Shown here in pieces: positions 53,701 to 59,690 of a stretch of 64,000 nt of DNA; positions within the stretch are counted from its first letter, which is position 1; each line of letters starts with the position of its first letter. The notes under the pieces were generated by a model. That model saw nothing but the letters and a program-made list of their open reading frames with translations, had not been told where the DNA came from and searched no databases. Both the position numbers and the translations under genes were made by a program. The stretch spans positions 148,277,308 through 148,341,307 of the forward strand of contig OZ023273.1 in the NCBI GenBank assembly GCA_964007475.1, given 5' to 3'. Source of the stretch: Hybos culiciformis. Its lineage: Eukaryota > Arthropoda > Insecta > Diptera > Hybotidae.

Positions 53701-55803
53701 TTTGCCCAATAAAAATGTAAGCTAATTTTATAGATAAATACTCCGGTAAATACTAAAATGAACTACTTAAGTATAAAATAATACTTATTAGAAGTTTTTA
53801 TTCGGAATAAGTTCCATCCAATTTAATTTATTACTTTTATTTGAAATAAATGGTACAGAATAAAAATGCACAAGTACGTAATAGTTATTTTTAATTAAGT
53901 ATACCAATAAAATTATAAGAAGAATTTATAAAAAAAAATTGGTTTACGATGAATTATTTTGTGATGAATTTGCTTTGCGATAAATTGCTTGTGATGAATT
54001 AGCCGGGAATCATTCCAATGTAATATAATGTGATATAACTTTATTATACAATTATTAAAAAAAATTTCGCGACTATTTGAAATCTCGCGCACCATCACTT
54101 GGGAACCGCCGCCCCACTCTAAAAAGTTAATTATTCAGCAAAACATCGCATTGAAAAAAATAATAATTAAAAGGCGGGAAAAGCCTATGAAAATAGGAAT
54201 TTTTAAAGCGTAAGTATTGCACAATATCATATTATTAATATTAATTAATTTGCTTTCTATTTTTAAATTATACTTCACTTATGAAGAATAGACCCGAGAA
54301 TTACGTACGATCATGTTATTATTATTATTTTATCTCGATAATTGCATATTAAATTATTAAAAAAATAATTTTTTTTCTATTTTTATATACTTAATTATTG
54401 CAAAATTTTGTGATTTTATACATTTTGTAATACAAAATTTTTATGTTGCAATATTTTGTTTGCTGCAAGATTTTATGTAGTTCCTACATAAGTAGTTACT
54501 TTATTGAGCATATAAAATAAAATATAATTTTAACATTCCTTTGAATTTGAAACGAAGGCAGATAATGCTTAAGCGACCAAATAATTTTCGCCGGTTTCCG
54601 AAATACCATGCTGTCATTTTATCCATACACGATGTACTTACCTATATTTTTTTTTAAATGTATAACCTCGTTCGTGTATACTTAAATACAAAGTTGTACT
54701 AATGATTTAAAATTATAAAATATATTTTTTATAGGTACTTAATTTAAAGTTATCAGGCTACAAAACAATAAGTAAGAGCCTCGGTAAGAGCACTAGATAA
54801 ATTTTTTTTACAACATTTTGCAACATTTCCATTCAAACTGTTGCGCAAGCAAAGTTCCTGGTTGTATACAAAAAAAATTTCAAAAATATTTGAATTTATT
54901 CAAACTGTTGCGCAAGAACCCAAAGACGTCAGTATATGATCAAACTGCCATTTGTTGGGAAAAAAAAAAAAAAAAAAAAAAAGTATAGAATTGACCAAGG
55001 AGTAGACCTGTCCAGAGTTGTAAAAATTTGAATCGATTTGTATTGAATATCATAGTAATGATTACAAAGTGATTGGCATTTGAAAAAATTCTGAATACTT
55101 TTAAAAAGGAGTAGTTAAGTAAGTATTTAGAAAAAGCATTGATTACAAAGTACTTAATTGTATTTGAGAAGTAATCAACACAGTTTCGAAAAGAAATTGT
55201 ATTCGAAAAAGTATTGATTACAAAGTACTTAATTGTATTTAGAAGTATAATCAATACAGTTTCGAAAAGGAATTGTATTCGAAAAAATTATGATTACAAA
55301 GTACCTAATTCAATTTAAAAAGTAAACGATACTTTTTTCAAAGAGAAATAAGAAAGAATACCTACTATCGTTGAAAAAAGAAAAATCGCCCAAAGTCTTC
55401 ACAAGTGATACTTGAATCATTTAAGATTCCCTCGAATTGTTTGTTGTTGAATGTCCTGGCCAAACTGTTAGATTTCTGCTGCAATTTTTGGTGTAATAAG
55501 TTTGCGTTTTACGATTACCCTTTTTCAAAATTTTTCGTTTCTTTGGAACAATTAATTTTTCGACCTCACGGTTTTTTGGTTTATTTTAACTGGTTTTTTA
55601 TTAATATTTTTAAGTAGGTATACCTATTAACTATAAATATCAGAATATATAATCTTAAATTAAATATAGGTAAAATAAATATTAGAAGTTAAAAAAAATA
55701 AATATTCTTACCTAGATCTTGAGTGCCTTTTCATTTCATCGGCATCACTAATTTTATTAAAAGTTTTTCGAAATTCCTTCATTTTTTTATTATTAAATTC
55801 CAT
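20620..55803 (-). CDS. lilli: AF4/FMR2 family member Lilliputian, 16-exon coding model, 2,289 aa
   Basis: Nuclear scaffold of the super elongation complex, which releases paused RNA polymerase II. Coding exons (5' to 3'): 55803-55712, 32963-32852, 32721-32158, 32095-31912, 30800-30770, 30701-30618, 30556-30465, 29746-28299, 28144-28025, 27675-24412, 23967-23786, 23720-23532, 22530-22450, 22382-22217, 21895-21745, 20729-20620. All introns are GT-AG and phases agree throughout. Motifs in order: P-TEFb-binding-like region (about residues 32-90), ELL-binding-like ILKEM (about 267), acidic [14 protein letters not shown] (about 329), WDLGNFF (about 394), AT-hook (about 699-711), AF9/Ear-binding-like IDLCRL (about 1041), Asn-rich tract (about 1076-1771), Pro run (about 1860), C-terminal homology domain (1998-2289). 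Drosophila Lilli is shorter (about 1.7 thousand residues, from memory); the Asn-rich tract accounts for the excess. The first exon is inferred from splice phase; the rest is firm. Confidence 0.9.
20730..21744. other. lilli intron 15
   Basis: About 1 kb of AT-rich intron. It contains an 83-codon plus-strand frame (20850-21101) without any family resemblance, taken as noise. Confidence 0.7.
21745..21895 (-). CDS. lilli: lilli coding exon 15 (CHD)
   Basis: 151 nt. [20 protein letters not shown], then [20 protein letters not shown]. The ELWDQAD element corresponds to the family's EIWDQAEQL. Acceptor TTTTAG|GGATCT; donor CATACTG|GTATGT. Confidence 0.9.
21896..22216. other. lilli intron 14
   Basis: 321 bp, AT-rich. 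I see no repeat or regulatory signal beyond the splice sites. Confidence 0.7.
22217..22382 (-). CDS. lilli: lilli coding exon 14 (CHD)
   Basis: 166 nt encoding [20 protein letters not shown] and onward to VNDFFSKG, then a Ser/Thr/Pro linker ([17 protein letters not shown]). The family has [26 protein letters not shown] followed by a similar SP-rich linker. Donor TCACAG|GTATAT. Confidence 0.9.
22450..22530 (-). CDS. lilli: lilli coding exon 13 (CHD)
   Basis: 81 nt between TTTATTTCAG|ATTTAT and TTTTAAG|GTTTGT. It encodes [20 protein letters not shown] followed by HNKIWIL. This fills the gap in the family alignment between MYKDTLxLIK and LRCQSL. The weak GTTTGT donor matches that of exon 10. 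Confidence 0.87.
22531..23531. other. lilli intron 12
   Basis: About 1 kb. A good-looking acceptor (TAATTATAG at about 23015-23023 on the minus strand) precedes a stretch that would read into a stop two codons later in phase, so it is not part of the main model. Confidence 0.6.
23532..23720 (-). CDS. lilli: lilli coding exon 12 (CHD core)
   Basis: 189 nt. [20 protein letters not shown], then [17 protein letters not shown], then [14 protein letters not shown] match the family's YLQEAKKLKHNADxxxDRFEKAVYYLDAV...FPMYSETVDLIK block closely. The domain mediates AF4-protein dimerisation. The donor reads ATCAA|GTAAGT, so retaining the intron gives ATC AAG TAA, an immediate in-frame stop. Confidence 0.93.
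23786..23967 (-). CDS. lilli: lilli coding exon 11 (start of C-terminal homology domain)
   Basis: 182 nt encoding [20 protein letters not shown] and onward to [20 protein letters not shown] and KDEFG. The PPPxVYxSYFE segment marks the entry of the AF4/FMR2 C-terminal homology domain in fly Lilli. Acceptor TTTGTTTAG|GTC; donor TTCGG|GTATGT. Confidence 0.88.
23968..24411. other. lilli intron 10
   Basis: 444 bp separating the giant exon from the C-terminal domain. Nothing but AT-rich sequence is seen. The exon 10 frame runs about 115 bases past its donor, but splicing to exon 11 restores the family alignment. Confidence 0.65.
24412..27675 (-). CDS. lilli: lilli coding exon 10 (giant low-complexity exon)
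   Basis: 3,264 nt, phase 0 both ends (residues 910-1997). It starts at acceptor TATTTTTAG|AATCAA, so no Met begins here. Near its start [17 protein letters not shown] (27256-27294) resembles the AF4/AFF4 stretch KIDLNLLTRIPGKP that binds AF9/ENL-type proteins (Ear in flies). From about 27175 to 25090 the protein is almost entirely Asn, Lys, Asp, Ser and Glu, built from AAY, GAY and AAR codons with no stop. It then resumes more complex sequence: a Pro run (24796-24833), SPSALKKES, and a basic nuclear-signal-like KKRKKDKFE. Donor is GAG|GTTTGT, a weak type. Open frames on the opposite strand here are shadows of the repeat. Confidence 0.88.
27676..28024. other. lilli intron 9
   Basis: 349 bp, no distinct elements seen apart from splice sites. 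Confidence 0.65.
28025..28144 (-). CDS. lilli: lilli coding exon 9
   Basis: 120 nt, phase 0 to phase 0, so it could be skipped without frame loss. It encodes [20 protein letters not shown] and onward to LIEHSDEIQ. The LIKLFTSKD part is not low-complexity and may be a linear interaction motif. Acceptor ATTTCAG|GAAAAA; donor ATTCAG|GTATGA. Confidence 0.85.
28299..29746 (-). CDS. lilli: lilli coding exon 8 (WxL motif, AT-hook, Ser-rich domain)
   Basis: 1,448 nt (residues 387-869). It opens with [20 protein letters not shown], matching the AF4-family KWQLDNWLNKV element. Next come SP-rich segments (LSPLSSP, SLPLSPL), an acidic run ([11 protein letters not shown]), an AT-hook KPRGRPPRR at 28773-28811 and long Ser/acidic runs ([17 protein letters not shown]) like the family's Ser-rich transactivation region. 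Drosophila Lilli is also described as having an AT-hook. Acceptor TTTTTCAG|AAACAA; donor GAAAAA|GTATGA. Confidence 0.9.
29941..30299. mobile_element. Palindromic MITE-like element in lilli intron 7
   Basis: The element begins CTGTACCGAGATTTCGTTAT and ends with the exact reverse complement ATAACGAAATCTCGGTACAG (20 of 20 bases). Inside both termini are GTGAGTGAG / CTCACTCAC runs and repeated GAGATGA / TCATCTC words, extending the inverted symmetry imperfectly. It lies wholly in the 718-bp intron between exons 7 and 8. No target-site duplication is obvious and no transposase is encoded, so the superfamily is unknown. Confidence 0.7.
30465..30556 (-). CDS. lilli: lilli coding exon 7 (Ser/Glu-rich)
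   Basis: 92 nt encoding a Ser/Glu-rich stretch, [20 protein letters not shown] and onward to GEIAN. Probable casein-kinase-type phosphorylation region, as in the family. Acceptor TTTTTAG|CATATC; donor AAATC|GTAAGT. The following 718-bp intron carries a palindromic mobile element. Confidence 0.87.
30618..30701 (-). CDS. lilli: lilli coding exon 6 (acidic conserved motif)
   Basis: 84 nt encoding [18 protein letters not shown] followed by VNKIAPIDP. The first part corresponds to the AF4-family LEDDLKLSSDEED motif. Acceptor TTTTTTAG|TGATC; donor GATCC|GTAAGT. Confidence 0.87.
30770..30800 (-). CDS. lilli: lilli coding exon 5 (31-nt microexon)
   Basis: A 31-nt exon between TTCCACAG|AAAAAG and ACGAC|GTAAGT, encoding [10 protein letters not shown] with partial codons at both ends. 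Both splice sites are strong and the phases match exons 4 and 6. Skipping it alone would shift the frame. Confidence 0.78.
31151..31259. mobile_element. Foldback element in lilli intron 4
   Basis: A 39-bp left arm (31151-31189, containing AGGTAGTACTACAGATCGG) is repeated in inverse at 31221-31259 with 33 of 39 positions matching and a 31-base centre. Weaker symmetry continues outward for roughly 10-15 bases on each side. It sits in the 1.1-kb intron between exons 4 and 5. Confidence 0.65.
31912..32095 (-). CDS. lilli: lilli coding exon 4 (ELL-binding-like motif)
   Basis: 184 nt. Contains [20 protein letters not shown] followed by [15 protein letters not shown]. The AF4 family has [20 protein letters not shown] at the equivalent place, the segment of AFF4 that binds ELL proteins. 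Acceptor is TTTTTAG|AGCG after a poly-T tract; an AG immediately after could compete but would break the frame. Donor is TTAGAC|GTAAGA. Confidence 0.87.
32158..32721 (-). CDS. lilli: lilli coding exon 3
   Basis: 564 nt, phase 0 at both ends (residues 69-256). It begins with [20 protein letters not shown], the counterpart of the AFF4 segment RIQSMLGNYDEMKDFI that ends the P-TEFb-binding region. The rest is low-complexity: Ser/Thr/Ala runs, Gln/Pro/His-rich and Gly/Asn-rich stretches. Some of its repetitive codons create spurious frames on the other strand. Confidence 0.88.
32852..32963 (-). CDS. lilli: lilli coding exon 2 (P-TEFb-binding region, first part)
   Basis: 112 nt, acceptor GCATTTCAG|GATGG and donor CGTGTC|GTAAGT. 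It encodes [19 protein letters not shown] followed by a Ser/acidic stretch and LFSAPVRV. This parallels the AF4/AFF4 N-terminus (DRNxLRxxERExRNQ, then LFxEPYKV), the part that contacts cyclin T1 and CDK9 in AFF4. The shared pattern is seen; the partner is inferred. Confidence 0.88.
33803..33823. repeat. Tetranucleotide microsatellite (GTAT)n
   Basis: Around 33,803-33,823 the sequence is a perfect run of about five GTAT units followed by GTC. Confidence 0.7.
35834..35919 (-). CDS. lilli: lilli alternative first coding exon (candidate)
   Basis: An ATG in strong context (TGCCATGG) opens an 86-nt frame starting [14 protein letters not shown] and ending APEKN, followed by the donor AACCG|GTGAGT. 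It leaves two bases (CG), exactly the phase exon 2 needs: CG+G gives Arg, then MDDYDRN. It would make a lilli isoform with 28 unique N-terminal residues, driven by an internal promoter about 20 kb downstream of the distal one. Chance phase agreement is one in three, so transcript evidence is needed. Confidence 0.5.
39500..39660. repeat. Possible transposable-element fragment
   Basis: A more complex patch in AT-rich surroundings with GTTCGTCCGTTCGTCCGCC followed by TAACCTTATAGCCAAATCGA. Similar TTCGTCCGTCCG strings are common in insect repeat tails, but no coding or terminal structure is visible. Confidence 0.25.
42388..42428. repeat. Perfect 13-bp inverted repeat (hairpin)
   Basis: ATGGGGTTCTGAT at 42388-42400 and its exact complement ATCAGAACCCCAT at 42416-42428, with a 15-base loop. 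Related words recur nearby (ATGGGGTTCGG at about 42640; AACCCCATGAG at about 42803), so it probably belongs to a larger decayed element. Confidence 0.6.
42716..42943. repeat. Inverted repeat with about 43-bp arms
   Basis: TACCAAAGAGTATGTATATC ... GTCCCATAC on the left is mirrored by GTATGGGATC ... GATATACATACTCTTTG on the right. Arms match at most positions across about 180 bases. The right arm is part of a 50-bp direct duplication (42905-43004). Confidence 0.55.
42905..43004. repeat. 50-bp tandem duplication
   Basis: Two adjacent 50-bp units, each starting ATCGAATCGTCTGTGATATA and ending CATAGA(C/T)TAAGA, identical except for one base. Recent duplication. Confidence 0.85.
46038..46075. repeat. 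19-bp tandem duplication
   Basis: AAACATATATGTAAATTGT occurs twice back to back. Confidence 0.85.
48003..48043. repeat. Short hairpin
   Basis: CGCAACGAAAAGTTG and CAACTTTTCAATTGCG pair across an 8-base loop. Confidence 0.45.
48073..48235 (+). repeat. Dispersed repeat, copy B
   Basis: Second copy of the repeat at 14267-14410, same orientation, with the same terminal phrase GTGGTCCTA(G/T)ACCGCAG and an extra CGCCTCAATAAATGG segment. Immediately downstream is a hairpin (GGCGCTCA ... TGAGCGCC, about 48282-48315). Confidence 0.6.
50100..50400. repeat. Degenerate tandem array of AAATTATAATTTT units
   Basis: At least seven copies of (G)AAATTATAATTTT followed by GGTGGT/AGTAGT-like linkers, at about 50101, 50131, 50161, 50198, 50259, 50336 and 50369. 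Spacing is 30-77 bases. Each core is itself palindromic (AAATTATAATTT). Unit divergence indicates an old array. Confidence 0.6.
50830..50853. repeat. Perfect 24-bp palindrome
   Basis: AAATAAGTACTT followed by its exact reverse complement AAGTACTTATTT. AAGTACTT and TAAGTAAGT words are frequent across this intron. Confidence 0.7.
51314..51848 (+). mobile_element. hAT transposon, internally deleted, with intact ends
   Basis: 535 bp. Terminal inverted repeats CAGAGATTCCCAACCT (left) and AGGTTGGGAACCATTG (right) match at 13 of 16 positions. The flanks carry a perfect 8-bp target-site duplication ACCTAATG (51306-51313 and 51849-51856), the hAT hallmark. Subterminal GGGGTACGT-like words occur twice near each end, and a perfect palindrome GGGGTCCATGGACCCC lies at 51330-51345. 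The interior encodes only the C-terminal end of an hAT transposase, so it is a non-autonomous deletion derivative inserted in lilli intron 1. Confidence 0.9.
51479..51794 (+). pseudogene. hAT transposase C-terminal remnant (ZBED5/SCAND3-like)
   Basis: Frame 1 reads THNEIFKKN ... WIRNAFTI ... [20 protein letters not shown] followed by Cys and a TAA at 51701. After it, frame +1 continues as [10 protein letters not shown] from 51729 to a stop at 51794. WxRNPFT, LxDFWC and RALxFLIPFxTTYLCE are the ordered C-terminal (dimerisation) motifs of hAT transposases of the ZBED5/FAM200/SCAND3 kind. The catalytic region and the N-terminal BED finger are absent. One stop codon plus one frameshift make it a non-functional relic. 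Confidence 0.82.
52862..52912. repeat. Imperfect tandem duplication, about 23-26 bp
   Basis: AAGTAAGTATTATTATAATT is followed by AAGTAAGTATTATAAAAATT in direct succession. Confidence 0.5.
53940..53998. repeat. Imperfect GATGAATT tandem repeat
   Basis: Four units of about 15-19 bp, each with G(C/T)GAT(G/A)AATT followed by a T/G-rich spacer (ACGATGAATT, GTGATGAATT, GCGATAAATT, GTGATGAATT). Confidence 0.6.
54060..54112 (-). mobile_element. Possible solo end of an hAT-type element
   Basis: On the minus strand GTGGGGCGGCGGTTCCCAAG is followed by TGATGGTGCGCGAGATTTCA. Many hAT termini in animals read CAG(N)GGTTCCCAA(A/G)... then a GTGGTxCGCG phrase. No opposite end or duplication was found. GC content is far above its surroundings. 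Confidence 0.3.
54831..54917. repeat. Direct repeat ATTCAAACTGTTGCGCAAG
   Basis: The 19-mer occurs at about 54831 and about 54898, 67 bases apart. No link to a gene. Confidence 0.7.
55123..55350. repeat. Minisatellite, three 76-bp units
   Basis: Units at 55123-55198, 55199-55274 and 55275-55350. Each opens GTATT(T/C)(A/G)(G/A)AAAA and carries TGATTACAAAGTAC(T/C)TAATT. Units 1 and 2 are highly similar and unit 3 is more diverged. A still more degenerate unit precedes them (55036-55122). It lies within about 400 bp of the candidate distal first exon of lilli. Confidence 0.8.
55712..55803 (-). CDS. lilli: lilli coding exon 1, distal (candidate)
   Basis: 92 nt beginning at an ATG in good insect context (TCAAAAATGG) and ending TCTAG|GTAAGA, a strong donor. 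It encodes a short basic peptide starting [13 protein letters not shown] and ending KRHSRS. It leaves two bases of an Arg codon that exon 2, 22.7 kb downstream, completes before MDDYDRN. The link is inferred from phase and from the absence of any other gene to claim it. Exon 2 itself contains an in-frame ATG as its first full codon, so translation could also start there. Confidence 0.65.
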
Positions 55804-56333
55804 TTTTGAGATATTAAAAAATATTAAAAGTCATAGTTTATTAAGAAAATTAAAGCAGTTTTTTTTCTTTTAATTTCTTTCAATTTTAGAATTTAAGTTG
55901 AGATTTAAATTAAAAAAAAAAAAATAAATAAAAAATTGTTTCAAGAGTGACGATTTAAGTCAACTCCTTAAAAATAAACATTATTTATTGCTTTGGAAAA
56001 ATTTATTGCTGTTTGGTGAATTTCTTTTTTTTTTTAATTGTTGATTCTTTGCGAAGAGTCCTTCACACTAAAACGACATTCAATAAGTATAATTTTTTTT
56101 TTGTTTATTTACTACAAGTATGTGTATCATATTTCTCTATGAATGAAAATTATTATTTACACTATAAAATATATAGTAGTATACCATAGTTGTACGCATC
56201 TGATTATAGGTACATAGATAGTTTGATAGGTGATCTTTTTTTTTTATGTAAACAAATAGGAAATTGACAAGTTGTTTTTTTTTTATTTCTCTTTGAGACT
56301 TTACTTATATCTTTCTGGATTAAGGTACTTACT

Positions 56334-56583
56334 TATAGACGGGTTGAATGTTTATTCAACTTGTCTTCCAACTTGTTGAAATTTCGCTACAGACGTATAG
56401 ACTAAAAACTTGCCTTTACTAAACTTGTTTTTCAACTTGTACGCACTCATAGAAAATATTTAAATTACTAAATGTTTTTCAACCAGGTTGAAAGACTTGT
56501 TCAAAAACGCAGTCAACAACACTACAGATGAATAAATTTTAAGTTGGCCAACTCAAGTTGAATAAAGATTCAAATTGTCTGTA
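56334..56583. mobile_element. MITE-like element with about 30-bp terminal inverted repeats
   Basis: Left end TATAGACGGGTTGAATGTTT then ATTCAACTTG. The right end, on the opposite strand, is TACAGACAATTTGAATCTTT then ATTCAACTTG, about 24 of 30 matching. The interior is rich in CAACTTGT/ACAAGTTG words in both orientations. No coding sequence and no clear target duplication. Confidence 0.6.
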
Positions 56584-58479
56584 AACAACTTTACGACCAA
56601 CAGTTGCAACTGATAAAACTTTATAAATTAAGCATGTTTTGAAAATTTCAGTTGCCTTCTGTGAAAATTGAAAAAGTTAAGAAAGAAAATTACATTTAAT
56701 ATAAATACTTTTATTTAACAACCTAGCTTGATAAAGGTAATAGCTATAAATATCATAGATCGATAAAGATTAAATAAAAATCCATAACAGCTTTTATTCG
56801 TTCCAAAAACTTCATGCTTCGAATTAATAAAGGGTAAGTAGTTTATCTACTGTCAATATAAAATTATACAAAATGACACTATGATGTCATTTAAGAGTGA
56901 CGTCCTATTTAATGTACATACCTACAGGCACTTTATTATAAGATTTGAATACTGTTCTGTTATCATAATAATCAGCTATCTACTTAGATACCTATATCTA
57001 GGTAATTTTTTTACTATCAAAGATGATATGATACTCGCATAACTCAAAAAGTAAATTTTTTCTTCACAAAATGAAAATATTGCGAATGTTTAATTGAATA
57101 TTTTAAATATACCAGGTGCATATACCAACGAAGCTATAAAAATAAATTTTAAATATTATAATTTTTAGTAAACAAAAAAATCACGCAACAAGGATAATAT
57201 ATCTATAATAGCGACAAAAAAAAAAGGTAAAAATGTAGGAATTAATAAAAATTATTATGCTGTTTGTTATCATCTTTTTTTTTTTTATTTATTGAAATTT
57301 CCCTCCTTTATGCTCTTTAAAAAAACACATAATGAAATATATAATCCTTTTGTAGATTTCTAGGCTTCTGATCCATTTCAATGAAAAGTAAAAAAAAAAA
57401 GAAAAAAAAAAAAGCGAACTGTCTAGCTATGATGTACCAACACAACACCAAAGAAAATTTTTCTATTTTTTTTACAAAAAAACAAAAAAAAAACCAAAGT
57501 CTAGAATCTTATTTTAAGTAGGTATACATCAATGAAAAAAAAAAATAAATAAAAAAACAAAAGGCTTTTATGAATTCTTTTTAAATTGCTCGATAGTTAG
57601 GCAAAAAGTATAGTAGGGTTAGTATTTTTGTTCTATTAGATAAGTGAACTATCGGAGAACCGTCAATGGAAATATTATGTATATTAAAAAAAAACAATAC
57701 CTACTTAATATTTTACAACATAAATAATATCGCACTTGTTCTTAACACTGTGCTAGCATGACAAGTATTCATAAGTGTATGCGTAGGTATTGAGGAGGTA
57801 GGTAAGTAACTGACTCACATGGGTAAAATTAAAAAAAGATACTTAAATAAATAATGTTGTAAAATTTTTTTCGTTATGAAAATACTTTTGAAATATCAAG
57901 ATATAAGCATACCTATGTAGGTACCTACATATTATCTACATATAGTAAGAGGGTAGACTACAATACTACCTATGTTAAAATTTATCGTAGGGTAAGTATA
58001 TTTGCAAGTAAAATAATCCATCAAGCTAGGCACCTAAGTACATAAGATCGGTACATACAGATGTTAAATGAAACTTCTGGAAAATTCTGACTCACTTTTA
58101 TAACTTTATTAGCTGCAGTTCCACCTGAACTGCACTAAGAATAAAAATCGTAATATTGACAATGATTTATTTTCAAACTATAGGTGCCTATCTACCTATC
58201 TATAACTAACCTGTATTTCCTTTTTTTAAGGCAGATACTTTTAAAGAACTCTTTGAATGAAACATATATATTGGTATAATAATATAACTATATCTGACCA
58301 TATCTATCTATATAATTCATTATCTACTAACTACTACTAGGTAAATAGGTACTACTACTGTAATTTTTAAAATTGGAAAATCCCAAAGAAAATAAAATTT
58401 CCACCAATTTGTTGCTAACTTCCTTTAATTGGTTGATATAAAAAAACCAGTTCTTCTTTCTTTTTTTTTTTTTATAAAC

Positions 58480-58760
58480 AATGGACGAAAAATCGAAAAT
58501 TAAAAACAAAAAAAAAAAAAAACAATTTTTCAAATTTCTAAATTAGAATCAAAGTGCGACGACGAGACAGATGTTTTTCCTTTTAGAAAAATAGTAGCCG
58601 CCGCCAAAAAAAAATTTTATTTGTTTTCTTCAAATTTTCCAAGACTCTTTCCACAAAATTAATCAAAAAAAAAAAAAACTTAATTAAAAAAAAAATTATA
58701 TTTTTGTCTGAGTTTTTTTTTTTTTTCTTCTCTTCTTCCTAAAAAATTGATTCCGTAATT
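58480..58760 (-). promoter_or_regulatory. Candidate lilli leader/promoter patch
   Basis: On the minus strand TTGGCGGCGGCTACTATTTT is followed by CTGTCTCGTCGTCGCACTTT. It is one of the few G/C clusters in several kb, embedded in long A/T runs, about 2.8 kb upstream of the distal lilli ATG. GTGAGT donors exist downstream (about 58,096 and 57,818). I see no TATA/Inr arrangement that decides a start site, so this is a positional guess. Confidence 0.2.
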
Positions 58761-59439
58761 TTTTTTTCTTAAAAATTGATTTCCAACTTTAGAAAAAAGA
58801 AAAAAATTAGGTATTTTAGTACTTTTTCGATATTTTTTTTTTTTTACATTATTTGAAGTTTTATGATTTTTGAAATTATTATTTTTAAATAGTCTTTGAG
58901 TTTTGTTAAAAATTATTGGAAAAAAAAATATTAATTAGTAAAAAAAAATTTTTTTTTTTCTTTCTATTTATTTTTCTTTTATTCACCAACCATTTTGTAT
59001 TTTTTGGTTCATTTTTTCTCTCTTCTTTCATCATTTAACGTCAAAACATATTTTTTTTTATAATAAGGGAATTTTTTCTTCTTCACTTTTTTATAAAAAT
59101 TTAATTCAATTGAAAAAATTAATTTTCTAATTATTTAGTCATTAAAACACAGAAAAATTAAATAAAAATTATAATTTTTTTTTTAGAATTTAAATTATTA
59201 ATAATAAAAAAAAAATTTTCTTTTATTTAGAGAAGATATTTTTTTTTTTTTGCAAGATTATTTTTTCCTTATTTTTCCTTCATGTTTATGAATATAGCGT
59301 ATAGCAACCTTTATCAAAGCACAGCAGTAGACAGTCAATTGTGGCGTACTTAATAAATAGTTTTATTAATTGTCATAGCTATCTGTTGTTTGCCGAATAT
59401 TGAATTTACATTATAGTTAAATACATAAAACCAAAAATG

Positions 59440-59690
59440 AAAATGTGGTGTATAAATTAAAGAACTTTGAAATGGAATTTAGAGAGTTCAGAGTAGATAC
59501 CCAACCCATTAGATTAGCATCCTTGCACCTAGGCCAGTTGGCCCGATGTACTGCTCTTGGCTTATGTCTGCAGATTCTCGAGGCTTTCATATATTATGTT
59601 AGGGATACCAAATTGCCAAATCAAATGCAGGTACTTAGAAAATGGAAACACAAAAATCTCGTACTTCATAACCTATTTATAATACCATAA
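59440..59690. other. Unexplained higher-complexity island
   Basis: A balanced-composition patch with an 81-codon plus frame (59445-59690; QPIRLASLHLGQLARCTALG) and a minus-strand frame reading PRAVHRANWPRCKDANLMGW. I recognise neither. It may be a fragment of a retroelement or a conserved non-coding block. Confidence 0.3.

Larger units (their letters stand above)
32964..55711. other. lilli intron 1 (22.7 kb)
   Basis: Very large AT-rich intron. It holds the candidate alternative first exon (35834-35919), an hAT element (51314-51848), tandem repeats (33803-33823, 42905-43004, 46038-46075, 50100-50400, 55123-55350), inverted repeats (42388-42428, 42716-42943) and scattered repeat fragments. Long first introns in developmental regulators usually carry enhancers, but none can be identified by eye. 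Confidence 0.6.

Noticed and set aside
58327..58533. 68-codon minus frame (INQLKEVSNKLVEILFSL) upstream of lilli
   Set aside because: The beginning is a translated homopolymer. It could at most be an upstream frame in the leader, with no support as a gene.
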